Shown: piece after piece, positions 43,668 through 55,008 of the stretch
Position numbering within the stretch: position 1 is the stretch's first letter
How the letters are laid out: the number at the start of each line of letters is the position of its first letter
Assembly (NCBI GenBank): GCA_963699525.1
Contig: CAVOUI010000005.1
Location: 357,772 to 421,771 of the forward strand
Reading direction: 5' to 3'
Source: SG8-41 sp963699525
GTDB taxonomy: Bacteria; Pseudomonadota; Gammaproteobacteria; Burkholderiales; SG8-41
Length of the DNA: 64,000 nucleotides
Made by a program: the position numbers and the translations under genes
Notes under the pieces: generated by a model
Database searches by the model: none
What the model saw: only the letters and a program-made list of their open reading frames with translations
Told to the model about the DNA's origin: nothing

Positions 43668-44407
43668 GACCGGCCGCCTTTGTGACGGGCGCCTCGCAGG
43701 GCATCGGCGCCGCGACCGCGCTCGCGCTCGCCCGCGACGGGTTCGATGTGGCGGTGTCCTCGACGCGCCCGGAAAAACTCGCGCCAGTCGTCGAGGGGAT
43801 TCGGTTCGCGGGGGCGCGCGCGGTCACCATCGGGCTCGACGTGCGGGAGCAGGCGAGTATCGAGCGCGCGTTGGCGGAAGCCGTGAGCGCCTGCGGCCGG
43901 CTCGACGTGCTGGTCAACAACGCCGGCGTCCCGCTGACAAGGCCGGCGCTGGAAGTGACGCCCGAGGAATGGCAGACGGTCCTCGACGTGAATCTCCGGG
44001 GAACGTTCTTCATGAGCCAGCAGATGGGCCGGCACCTCGTCAAGACCGGCAGGCCGGGCGTGATCGTCAGCATTGCTTCCACACACGGCCTGGTGGCGCT
44101 GGCGGGCCGCTCGGCCTACGGAATCGCGAAGGCGGCGGTGATGCATATGACGCGCATGCTTGCGATCGAGTGGGCGGAATACGGCATCCGCGTCAACGCG
44201 GTCGCCCCCGGACGCGTGGACACGCCGTCGCGCGCCGGTTCGCTCGCGAAGCCGGGCTATCGCGATGCTGCCCTGGGGAGGATACCGCTCAAGCGCTTCG
44301 GCACCGCCGACGAGGTCGCGGGCGCGGTGAGCTACCTCGCGAGCCCGGCGGCGGCGTACATCACCGGGCAGACGATCGTGCTCGACGGCGGGCTGACCGC
44401 CTACTGA
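43658..44407 (+). CDS. SDR-family oxidoreductase
   Basis: A 249-residue classical SDR starting 'MAVRPAAFVTGASQGIGAATALAL'. It has 'LVNNAGVPLTRPAL', Ser in 'IVSIASTHG', 'SAYGIAKAAV' (YxxxK) and 'ITGQTIVLDGGLTAY'. It overlaps the second DapA-family gene by 10 bp, so it is the terminal gene of the cupin - dehydrogenase - MFS - DapA pair operon and probably oxidises the pathway's sugar or hydroxy acid. Confidence 0.92.
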   Translation: MAVRPAAFVTGASQGIGAATALALARDGFDVAVSSTRPEKLAPVVEGIRFAGARAVTIGLDVREQASIERALAEAVSACGRLDVLVNNAGVPLTRPALEVTPEEWQTVLDVNLRGTFFMSQQMGRHLVKTGRPGVIVSIASTHGLVALAGRSAYGIAKAAVMHMTRMLAIEWAEYGIRVNAVAPGRVDTPSRAGSLAKPGYRDAALGRIPLKRFGTADEVAGAVSYLASPAAAYITGQTIVLDGGLTAY

Positions 44408-44408
44408 A

Positions 44409-45371
44409 TTAAAGCTTCATTTCGCGGATGAGCTTGGCCCACGAGGCGAGCTCGTCGCGCACGAAAGCCGTGAATTCGGCGGGGGGCTGGCCGCGTGCGA
44501 CCGCACCCTCGGCCGCGAGGCGTTTCACGATACTGGGATCTTTTAGAACCTTGGCGACCGCCTGGTACATTCGGGAAATGATGGGTTCCGGCACCGCGGC
44601 CGGCGCGAACAGCCCGAACCACGCCGACTTGTCGTAGCCGGGCACCCCTGACTCATCTATTGTCGGAAGATCCGGTAGCAGTGGCGACCGCTGCTTCGTG
44701 GTCACGGCGAGTGCACGCACCTGGCCCGACTTCACGAAGGGAAATATCGACTGGAAAGCGGGCATCAATATCTGCACTTCGCCGCTCATGAGACCGATCT
44801 GGGCAGGACCCATTCCCTTATACGGCACTTGCGTCATCTTGATCTTGGCCATGTACAGGAACAGCTCGGTGGTGAGGTGCACGTTGCTGCCGCGGCCGGC
44901 AGAGCCATAGAGAATCTCTCCGGGTCGCTTGCGGGCAAGCGCGATAAGCTGCTTGACGGTCTTCACGGGCATCGACGGATGAACGACCAGGATGTTCGGC
45001 AACGATCCGAACATCGTTATCGGCTTGAAATCCTTGATCGGATCGTAGGGCAGGTCCCGGTAGAAGTTCGGTGCGAAGGTGTAGCTCGCGGAGGTGAACA
45101 GGTACGTGTAGCCGTCCGGAGCCGCCCGCGCGACCAGAGCCGTGCCGATCGTGCTGCCCGCGCCAGCCCGATTCTCGATGATGACAGAGGCACCGAGAAT
45201 CTCCGTGAGATTGTCCGACACGGCGCGGGCGAGGAGGTCGGTGCCGCCTCCTGGAGAGAATGGCACCACGAGCCGGACCGGTTTATCCGGCCACTTGTCG
45301 GCAGCGACAACCGATAGTGCGGGCAGGGCGAACAGCGCGGCGACCAGCGAAGCGCGAGCAATGCGAAACAT
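44409..45371 (-). CDS. Bug-family TTT substrate-binding protein
   Basis: Complete 320-residue Bug protein with leader 'ASLVAALFALPALSVVAA', then 'WPDKPVRLVVPFSPGGGTDLLAR', 'IENRAGAGSTIGTALVARAAPDGYT', 'GSNVHLTTELFLYMAKIK', 'VPYKGMGPAQIGLMSGEVQ'. A GGAG site precedes ATG 45371. It is divergent from the TcuA-like flavoprotein across 213 bp. As TcuA acts on tricarballylate in Salmonella, a tricarboxylate ligand is plausible but unproven. Confidence 0.92.
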   Translation of the reverse strand: MFRIARASLVAALFALPALSVVAADKWPDKPVRLVVPFSPGGGTDLLARAVSDNLTEILGASVIIENRAGAGSTIGTALVARAAPDGYTYLFTSASYTFAPNFYRDLPYDPIKDFKPITMFGSLPNILVVHPSMPVKTVKQLIALARKRPGEILYGSAGRGSNVHLTTELFLYMAKIKMTQVPYKGMGPAQIGLMSGEVQILMPAFQSIFPFVKSGQVRALAVTTKQRSPLLPDLPTIDESGVPGYDKSAWFGLFAPAAVPEPIISRMYQAVAKVLKDPSIVKRLAAEGAVARGQPPAEFTAFVRDELASWAKLIREMKL

Positions 45372-45584
45372 GATCTTCTCCTCGTCGTTATGTTTGTCCC
45401 ACTTCCCCGTTCTTGACCGCCGGGGCCTGGTCGGCGTCACGTTGTTCCATATCGTGGACGCCAATCAACAGATTAGAACTTTTTTGCGGAGCTTGGAAGG
45501 GGGCGATACCGAAGTCAGAAGGTAGAAGAGGAGGGGCGGAGGGAGGAACCGGGATGAAGACCGGCGATAGAATGGCGTGCTGAC

Positions 45585-47081
45585 ATGGGTGCGAACGAAC
45601 GTAATGCCGTCGACGTTCTCGTCGTCGGCAAGGGCAATGCCGCGTTGTGCGCGGCGCTCGCCGCGCGCGACCTTGGCGCGCACGTCTCCATGCTCGAGGC
45701 CGCGTCGCTGGAAGAATCCGGGGGCAACAGCCGTTTCGCGGGCGGTGTCATGCGCTTCGCCTACAGTTCGGTGGAGGATCTGAAGAAGCTCACCGAGATT
45801 TCCGACGACGAGGCGAAGAACACCGACTGGGACAGCAACACGGTCGAGGAGTTTTACGACGACCTCTACCGCGTCACCAGCTATCGCACGGATGCCCAGC
45901 TCAGCGAAGCGCTGGTCACGAAGAGCCTCGAGAGCATGGTGTGGCTGCGGGGGCAGGGGGTGAAATTCGTGCCGAACTACGGCGCCCAGTCGGCCGTCGT
46001 CAACGGCAGGCGCAAGTTCTTCGGACGCTTTCCATTGATGATCAACGGCGGCGGGGCGGGCCTGGTGCAGGACCTGACCGCTACCGCGGTGAAGAAAGGC
46101 GTCGAGATCTTCTACGACACGCGGGCGATATCCCTGATCTACGACGGGGAGCGGGTGCTGGGCGTGCGCGCCAAGCGTGAAGGCAAGCCGGCCGACTTCC
46201 GCGCCCGCTCGGTGGTGCTCGCCTGCGGCGGCTTCGAGTCGAACCCCGAGTGGCGCGCGCGGTATCTCGGGCCCGGGTGGGAGCTCGCGAAGGTGCGCGG
46301 CACGCGCTTCAACATGGGCGACGGACTGAAAATGGCGCTCGACATCGGCGCCTGCCCCTACGGCAACTGGTCGGGGCGCCACGCGGTGTCGTGGGAACGC
46401 CACGCGCCGGAGTTCGGCGAGGTGGAGCGCTCGCACGATCCGTACCGGCACAGCTATCCCCTGTCCATCATGGTGAACGCCGAGGGTAAGCGCTTCGTGG
46501 ACGAAGGAGCCGATTTCTACAACTACACCTACGCCAAGTACGGTGCCGAGGTCTTGAAGCAGCCCGGGCAGTTCGCCTACCAGGTATTCGACGCCAAGGT
46601 GAAGGCGCTTCTGAAGCAGGAATACAGCGGCCGCAACGTGACCCGCTTCACCGCGAACACGCTGGAAGAGCTCGCCGCGAAAATGGAAGGCGTCGATCCC
46701 GAGGGATTCCTCAAGACGGTGCGCGCCTTCAACGCCGCGGTGCGCACCGATGTGCCGTTCAATCATGCGGCGAAGGACGGACGCCGCACGGTCGGCATCG
46801 AGCCGCCGAAGTCGAACTGGGCGAATCCCCTCGATACACCCCCGTTCGAGGCCTACGGGGTGACCTGCGGCATCACCTTCACGTTCGGGGGCCTGCGCAT
46901 CAACCACGAGACCGGCCAGGTGCTGGACGTCAACTTCAATCCCATCGCCGGGCTCTATGCGGCGGGCGAGATGGTCGGTGGGTTGTTCTATTTCAACTAC
47001 CCCGCCGGCACGGGGCTGGTCTCGGGCACGGTATTCGGACACATCGCGGGCAGTGGCGCCGCCCGTGCAGCGAGGGGTTGA
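45585..47081 (+). CDS. FAD-dependent tricarballylate dehydrogenase-like flavoprotein (TcuA family)
   Basis: A 498-residue fumarate-reductase/succinate-dehydrogenase flavoprotein relative: 'VDVLVVGKGNAALCAALAARDLGAHV' for the FAD ADP moiety, 'SGGNSRFAGGVMRF', 'FFGRFPLMINGGGAGLVQDL', 'GITFTFGGLRINHETGQVLD' and 'GLYAAGEMVGGLFYFNYPAGTGLVSG'. The overall pattern fits TcuA, which oxidises tricarballylate to cis-aconitate. No tcuB electron-transfer gene is visible. Alternative: another FAD-dependent 3-ketosteroid- or urocanate-type reductase. Confidence 0.83.
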   Translation: MGANERNAVDVLVVGKGNAALCAALAARDLGAHVSMLEAASLEESGGNSRFAGGVMRFAYSSVEDLKKLTEISDDEAKNTDWDSNTVEEFYDDLYRVTSYRTDAQLSEALVTKSLESMVWLRGQGVKFVPNYGAQSAVVNGRRKFFGRFPLMINGGGAGLVQDLTATAVKKGVEIFYDTRAISLIYDGERVLGVRAKREGKPADFRARSVVLACGGFESNPEWRARYLGPGWELAKVRGTRFNMGDGLKMALDIGACPYGNWSGRHAVSWERHAPEFGEVERSHDPYRHSYPLSIMVNAEGKRFVDEGADFYNYTYAKYGAEVLKQPGQFAYQVFDAKVKALLKQEYSGRNVTRFTANTLEELAAKMEGVDPEGFLKTVRAFNAAVRTDVPFNHAAKDGRRTVGIEPPKSNWANPLDTPPFEAYGVTCGITFTFGGLRINHETGQVLDVNFNPIAGLYAAGEMVGGLFYFNYPAGTGLVSGTVFGHIAGSGAARAARG

Positions 47082-47115
47082 CGGGTGTAGCCTGAGATGA
47101 AACGGAGGAGCACAC

Positions 47116-48939
47116 GTGTTTACCGAGACACTGGCGCGCTTTGCCATTGAAACCAGGGCTTCCGATCTGCCGGACGAGACCATCGGCGCCGCGCGCGACG
47201 CGCTGATTGACACAGTGGGCGTCGCGCTGGCGGGAACGCGCGAGCCGGTGGGAGAGCTCGCGGCGCGCTGGGCGCGCGAGCTCGGCGCGAAGCCGCAGGC
47301 AGCGTGCTGGGGCCTGGACGCTGCGAGCTCGCCCGCGGAAGCCGCCTTCGTGAACGGAATCTGCAGCCATGCGCTCGATTTCGACGACACGCATCCCAGC
47401 CTGCGCGGCCATCCGAGCGCGACGCTGCTGCCGGCCGCGCTGGCAGTGGGCGAGGTGGCCGGCGCATCGGGGGAGGATGTGCTCGCGGCGTACGTCATCG
47501 GGATGGAAATCGCGGGCAAGCTTGGGCGCGCGCTCGGGCACAGCCACTACCTGCGCGGCTGGCACTCGACGGCCACGGTCGGCACGCTTGCGGCGACTGC
47601 GGTGGCGGCACGGCTCTACGGCCTCGATGCCGGCAGCCTGAGGCGCGCCTGGGGACTTGCCGCCTCGCAGATGAGCGGCCTGGTGCGCAACTTCGGGACC
47701 ATGACCAAGCCCTTTCACGCCGGACACGCCGCGCGCTGCGGCGTGCTTTCGGCGTGGATGGCAAAGAACGGATTCACGGCGAACCCGGAAATCTTCGATG
47801 TCCGGGGCGGCGCGCTCGACACCTACCGCGGCGACCAGCCGGGAGAGGCGATGGGCGATCTCGTGCGCCAGCTTGGACGACCGTGGGAGATCGTCGAACC
47901 GGGCATTTACGTGAAACGCTGGCCGTGCTGCTACTCCAGCCACCGCACGATCGGCGGTCTCTTCAACCTGGTCGCACAGCACCGGCTGCGAGCAGAGGAA
48001 ATCAGCGAGGTGGCGATCGGCTTCCTGCCCGGCGGCGACGTCGCGTTGGTGAGCCGCGACCCGCACACCGCGCTCGAGGGCAAATTCAGCGTCGAATACG
48101 CGGTGGCTGCGGTATTGCTCGATGGCCGCCTTACCCTGGAGACCTTTACCGACGGCATGGTGCAGAGGCCCCCGGCACGCGAGCTGATTGGCAAGGTGCG
48201 GCGCTACGCGATCGCCGACGACAAGCTCTACTCCGGCATCACCGGCTACAACGATCTCGCGGTGCGGACGCCGCGCGGGAATTTCGAAGTCCGGATCGAC
48301 AAGGTGCCGGGCTCGCCCGCCTGGCCGATGACGGAGCGGGACCGGTCCGTGAAGTTCATGGATTGCGCCGCGCGCGTGCTCGGGACCGCGGGCGCCGAGC
48401 GCCTGCTCGATCTCACCCGGCGTGCCCGCTCGCTGCCAGACATTCGCGAGGTCGCGCGCGCGACGGTTCCCGCCGCGGCGATTGCCGCAGGGCTCGCCGC
48501 CGTCGCCGGACCGGCGCACGCGCACCATGTGATGGGCTACGCGACGCCGGCGACGGCGCTGGACGGTCTGCTCTCCGGCCTTGCCCATCCGGTGATCGGC
48601 TTCGATCATCTGCTCTTCATCGCGGGGGCCGGCGTACTGGCGGCGCGATTCCAGCGCGGATACCTGCTGCCGCTCCTGTTCGTCGCCGCCTCGATTGCGG
48701 CGGCGGGGATGCGCTACCTGGGCGTCGGCGCGGGGATGAATGAGCATGATATGAGCTATGGATCGCCGGCTCGCTTGCGGTCCTGGGAGCGGTCATGCTC
48801 GCCGCGTGGAAGCCCGGCGGTATCGCGGTCGCCGGTTTGTTCCTCGTCGCAGGCGCGCTCCACGGCTACGCGCTCGCCGAAGCCATCGTCGGCGCGGAGC
48901 GCACGCCGCTCGTGGCGTATCTCACGGGACTGGCGGTGA
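47116..48939 (+). CDS. MmgE/PrpD family protein, frame continues into HupE
   Basis: From GTG 47116 (GGAGGAG five bases upstream), residues 1 to ~449 are a complete MmgE/PrpD protein: 'ARDALIDTVGVALAGTREPVGEL', 'HALDFDDTHPSLRGHPSATLLPAAL', 'AAWGLAASQMSGLVRNFGTMTKPFHAGHAARCGVL', 'KRWPCCYSSHRTIGG'. These act as 2-methylcitrate or related acid dehydratases. Instead of a stop after 'LPDIREVAR', the frame continues directly into a HupE/UreJ-type leader and helices, then shifts near 48757. The fusion is unusual; see the HupE entry. Confidence 0.82.
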   Translation: MFTETLARFAIETRASDLPDETIGAARDALIDTVGVALAGTREPVGELAARWARELGAKPQAACWGLDAASSPAEAAFVNGICSHALDFDDTHPSLRGHPSATLLPAALAVGEVAGASGEDVLAAYVIGMEIAGKLGRALGHSHYLRGWHSTATVGTLAATAVAARLYGLDAGSLRRAWGLAASQMSGLVRNFGTMTKPFHAGHAARCGVLSAWMAKNGFTANPEIFDVRGGALDTYRGDQPGEAMGDLVRQLGRPWEIVEPGIYVKRWPCCYSSHRTIGGLFNLVAQHRLRAEEISEVAIGFLPGGDVALVSRDPHTALEGKFSVEYAVAAVLLDGRLTLETFTDGMVQRPPARELIGKVRRYAIADDKLYSGITGYNDLAVRTPRGNFEVRIDKVPGSPAWPMTERDRSVKFMDCAARVLGTAGAERLLDLTRRARSLPDIREVARATVPAAAIAAGLAAVAGPAHAHHVMGYATPATALDGLLSGLAHPVIGFDHLLFIAGAGVLAARFQRGYLLPLLFVAASIAAAGMRYLGVGAGMNEHDMSYGSPARLRSWERSCSPRGSPAVSRSPVCSSSQARSTATRSPKPSSARSARRSWRISRDWR

Positions 48940-49153
48940 TCCAGAGCGCCATCGCATTCACCGCGTGGCGAATCGCGGCCTGGCTTGCGGTCCACCGTCC
49001 GCGCGTGCCGCTCCAGCGGCTGGTCGGTGCGGCCAGAGGGGGGAGATTGCGCTGGCTTGCGGTCCACCGTCCGCGCGTGCCGCTCCAGCGGCTGGTCGGT
49101 GCGGCGTCGCAGTTGCGGGCCTGGCGTTTGCCGGCGTGGCCGCCTTCGGCTAG
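48463..49153 (+). pseudogene. HupE/UreJ-family membrane protein remnant, fused and frameshifted
   Basis: After the PrpD part comes a signal-like 'AAAIAAGLAAVAGPAHAHHVMG', then 'LLSGLAHPVIGFDHLLFIAGAGVLAARF', typical of HupE/UreJ proteins, which have about six helices and a role linked to nickel/cobalt. Near 48757 the frame slips to 'GSLAVLGAVMLAAWKPGGIAVAGLFLVAGALHGYALAEAIVG'. A 54-bp duplication interrupts the last helix, and the true end 'VAVAGLAFAGVAAFG' with stop 49151-49153 is in yet another frame. No own start codon is present. Confidence 0.72.
48980..49105 (+). repeat. 54-bp direct repeat, two identical copies 72 bp apart
   Basis: 48980-49033 and 49052-49105 are identical and separated by 18 bp, so the unit spacing is 72 bp (24 codons). 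Both begin CTGGCTTGCGGTCCACC. They lie inside the HupE remnant and repeat 'LAVHRPRVPLQRLVGAA'. A recent tandem duplication or an assembly artefact. Confidence 0.9.
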
Positions 49154-49159
49154 CACCCG

Positions 49160-50432
49160 TTACATCACCAGGATGCAGCGGTAGTCGTTGACGTTGGTGC
49201 GGGTGGGGCCGGTCACGACGAGGTCGCCGAGCGCGGAGAAGAAGCCGTAGCCGTCGTTGTCGGCGAGGAGCTTCGCGGCGTCGAGCCGTTTCTTTGCCGC
49301 GCGCGAGAGCGAGTCGGGCGCCAGCATCGCGCCGGCGTTGTCCTCGGAGCCATCGATGCCGTCGGTATCGCAGGCGAGGGCGTGGATGCGTTCTGCGCCG
49401 GCGAGATCCACTGCGAGCGCGAGCAGGAACTCCGCGTTGCGGCCGCCGCGCCCTTTGCCGCGCACCGTAACGGTCGTCTCGCCGCCGGAGATCAGCGCCA
49501 CCGGCGGTTGCCACGGCAGACCGTGCTGCTTCACTTCACGCGCGAGCGCACCGTAGACCTTCGCCACCTCGCGCGCTTCGCCGGTCACGGAGTCGCCGAG
49601 GACGGCGGGATGGATGTCGTGGCCGATGAAGTAGCTTGCCGCCGCCTGCAGCGACTGCTGGGCGGTGGCGATGACGCGATTTTCGACGCGCTTGAAGATG
49701 CGCGAGCCCGGCTTGGGCGTCTCGGGGATGCTGCCCTTCGCTCCGCGCGCGAGGTGTTCGGCGACCGCTTTCGGCGATCTTGACCTCGTAGCGCTTCGAG
49801 GATCTCGAGCGCGTCCCGGTAGGTGGTCGGATCCGGTACGCAGGGCCCAGAGGCGATATGAGTGGGGTCGTCGCCGGTCACGTCCGATATCAACAGCGCC
49901 ACGACCGGCGCGCGACACGCGGCCGCGAGCTGACCCCCTTGGATCGCGGAGAGATGTTTCCTCACCGTGTTCATGTCCTGGATCGGCGCGCCGCACTTCA
50001 ACAGCTCGCGCGTCGTGGACTTGAGATCGGCCATGCTGATGCCCTCGGCGGGAAGCGAGAGCAGGGCCGAGCCGCCGCCCGAAACGAGGACGAGCAGCAG
50101 ATCGTCGGGCGTCAGGCTCCGCGCGCGCCGCATGATTTCCTGCGCGGCCTTCTCGCCGCTTTCGTCCGGCACCGGGTGCGCCGCCTCGATCACGGTGATG
50201 CGGCCGGTGAGCAGCCCGTGCTGGTAGCGGGTGATGACGAGCCCGTCGAGCGGCTTGCCCGCCGGCCAGTTGCGCTCCACCGCGAGCGCCATCGCCGCGG
50301 CGGCCTTTCCCGCACCCACCACCAAGGTGCGCCCCTTCGGCGGCTTCGGCAGGTGTTGCGGCACGATCTTCAGGGGATCGGCAGCCGCGAGCGCAGCGTG
50401 GAAACTTCCGAGCAGCAGGTCGCGCGGTTCCA

Positions 50433-50433
<1 letters not shown>
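49160..50433 (-). pseudogene. Glycerate 2-kinase (DUF4147/MOFRL, GckA/TtuD-like) with two frameshifts
   Basis: From ATG 50433 the N-domain is clear: 'KGRTLVVGAGKAAAAMALAVE', 'LVSGGGSALLSLPAEGI', 'LLISDVTGDDPTHIASGPCVPDPTTY'. Single-base insertions near 49795 and 49775 move the frame twice; the MOFRL domain continues as 'AVAEHLARGAKG', 'ALISGGETTVTVRGKGRGGRNAEF', 'ACDTDGIDGSEDNAGAML' to stop 49160. Removing two bases gives 424 codons, the normal family length. It phosphorylates D-glycerate to 2-phosphoglycerate. It overlaps the uvrA stop by one base. Confidence 0.88.
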
Positions 50434-53312
<2,879 letters not shown>

Positions 53313-53336
53313 GGTCGGCGGAGATCGAAACTAAAC

Positions 53337-53350
53337 CTGCTAATATACAG
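53337..53350. promoter_or_regulatory. Degenerate SOS-box-like sequence upstream of uvrA
   Basis: On the minus strand the site reads CTGTATATTAGCAG. The CTGTATATT half matches the E. coli uvrA operator exactly, but the second half is closer by two bases than in CTGT-N8-ACAG. Position fits repression of uvrA. Weak evidence. Confidence 0.3.
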
Positions 53351-53386
53351 AAGAATTTCTCCCTTTCCCAACCTGTTTCAATCCCA

Positions 53387-54589
53387 ATGCAGCCGAGCCG
53401 CATGAGTCCGGAAGAGTTGCGGGCGTCGCTCGGGCTCTCCAGCATTTTCGGGCTGCGCATGCTGGGCATGTTCGCGATCCTGCCGGTGTTCGCGTTCTAC
53501 GCCGAGGGGCTGCCCGGCGGGGACGACCTGACGCTGGTCGGCATCGCGATCGGCGTCTACGGGCTCACGCAGGCGATACTGCAGATACCGTTCGGCTACT
53601 GGTCCGATCGCTACGGCCGGAAGCCGGTGATCTACGCCGGCCTCGCGATTTTCGCCGCGGGCAGCTTCATTGCGGCGCTGGGCATTCACATCTACGTGGT
53701 CATACTGGGCCGCCTGCTGCAGGGCGCGGGCGCGATCGCCGCGCCGGTGATGGCCATGGCCGCCGATCTCACGCGCGAGGAAAACCGCGCCAAGGCAATG
53801 GCGATGATCGGATCCACCATCGGCGCGACCTTCGCGCTCTCGCTGGTATTCGCGCCGTGGTTGAATAGCCTGATCGGAGTGCCGGGCATCTTCGTCATGA
53901 CCGGCGTACTGGTCCTGGTGTCGATGGGCGTGGTCTACTTCGTGGTCCCCGACGACCCGGTACGGGAGCATCACGGCCAGATGCCCGCGATGCGGCAACT
54001 AGCGGCGGCACTGCGCGACCCGCAGCTCGCCCGGCTCAACGTCGGGACGCTGGTGCTGCACTCGGTGCTGATGGCGCTGTTCATCGCGGTTCCGCTCGAA
54101 CTGCGCCGGCTGGGGCTCCCGGCCGCGCTGCACTGGCAGGTCTATCTCCCGGTCATGCTGGGATCGTTCGTCCTGATGCTGCCGGCGGTGCTGGGGTCCG
54201 GACGCACGAGCCGGATGAAGCCGATCTTCGTCGGAACGATCGCCGCGCTGCTCATCGTCCAGATTCTGATGCCCTGGGCGCTGGGTGGCCTGTGGCGCGC
54301 GTCAGGGTTTCTGCTGGCATTCTTCACCGCCTTCAACGTGCTCGAGGCGCTCCTGCCGACGCTCGTGTCCAGGGCCGCCGCGCCGGGGTCCCGCGGCGTG
54401 GCGATCGGGGCCTTCACGAGCCTCCAGTTTCTCGGCACGTTTATCGGGGCCGCGGCCGGCGGTTTCGTGTATGAACGGTGGGCAGCAGCAGGGACCATGG
54501 TACTCACTGCCGCGCTGGTTGCCGTGTGGCTCGCCGCCGCGCTGGGCACCCGGCTGCCGGGGTTATCCGGCGCGGGCATGCGGGAGTGA
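53387..54589 (+). CDS. MFS transporter (YajR-like)
   Basis: The 400-residue protein has 11-12 predicted helices. MFS motif A is in 'YGLTQAILQIPFGYWSDRYGRKPVIYAGL', and 'GRLLQGAGAIAAPVMAMAADLTREENRAKAMAMIG' spans helices 4-5. It is an exporter-like drug/proton antiporter. Its position divergent from uvrA and upstream of ssb is a conserved betaproteobacterial arrangement, here interrupted by UspA and an antiporter. Confidence 0.9.
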   Translation: MQPSRMSPEELRASLGLSSIFGLRMLGMFAILPVFAFYAEGLPGGDDLTLVGIAIGVYGLTQAILQIPFGYWSDRYGRKPVIYAGLAIFAAGSFIAALGIHIYVVILGRLLQGAGAIAAPVMAMAADLTREENRAKAMAMIGSTIGATFALSLVFAPWLNSLIGVPGIFVMTGVLVLVSMGVVYFVVPDDPVREHHGQMPAMRQLAAALRDPQLARLNVGTLVLHSVLMALFIAVPLELRRLGLPAALHWQVYLPVMLGSFVLMLPAVLGSGRTSRMKPIFVGTIAALLIVQILMPWALGGLWRASGFLLAFFTAFNVLEALLPTLVSRAAAPGSRGVAIGAFTSLQFLGTFIGAAAGGFVYERWAAAGTMVLTAALVAVWLAAALGTRLPGLSGAGMRE

Positions 54590-55006
54590 TCAGCGCACGA
54601 CCAGCACCGGCCGGTTTGCGTACTGCACGACGTTCTTCGAGACCGATCCCAGCAGCAGCCGCGCGAACTTCGAGCGCCCGCGGTCGCCGACCACGATCAG
54701 GTCGGCCCCGTGGTGATCGGCGTAGTAGATGATCTGCTCGGCGGGATGGCCGACGGCAACTTCGAACTGCGCCTTGACGCCTTCGTGCGCGGCCTTCTTC
54801 CGCAGCGGTTCGAGCAGCCTGCGGTGATGTTCACGCGAGTTCTCGATCACCGCCTCGGTTTCCACATCGTCCCCGATCTCCGGGGGACGCGAGACGGTGA
54901 GCACGTGGAGCTCTGCGCCGTGGCTTTTCGCGAGGCCGAGCGCGCTGTCGAACGCCTTGTCACCGGACGCCGAACCGTCGTAACCCACCAGGATCTTGCG
55001 GTACAT
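54590..55006 (-). CDS. Universal stress protein (UspA family)
   Basis: A 138-residue single UspA domain starting 'MYRKILVGYDGSASGDKAFDSAL'. The ATP-binding pattern 'GADLIVVGDRGRSKFARLLLGSVSKNVVQYANRPVLVV' is intact. Start 55006 has GGGAG upstream. It follows the cation:proton antiporter by 2 bp, so the two are co-transcribed; UspA proteins often regulate such transporters by binding nucleotides. Confidence 0.93.
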   Translation of the reverse strand: MYRKILVGYDGSASGDKAFDSALGLAKSHGAELHVLTVSRPPEIGDDVETEAVIENSREHHRRLLEPLRKKAAHEGVKAQFEVAVGHPAEQIIYYADHHGADLIVVGDRGRSKFARLLLGSVSKNVVQYANRPVLVVR

Positions 55007-55008
55007 GA

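Noticed and set aside
48980..49105. Direct repeat considered as the start of a CRISPR array
   Set aside because: Only two copies, 54 bp long with an 18-bp spacer, inside a coding remnant; no cas genes.
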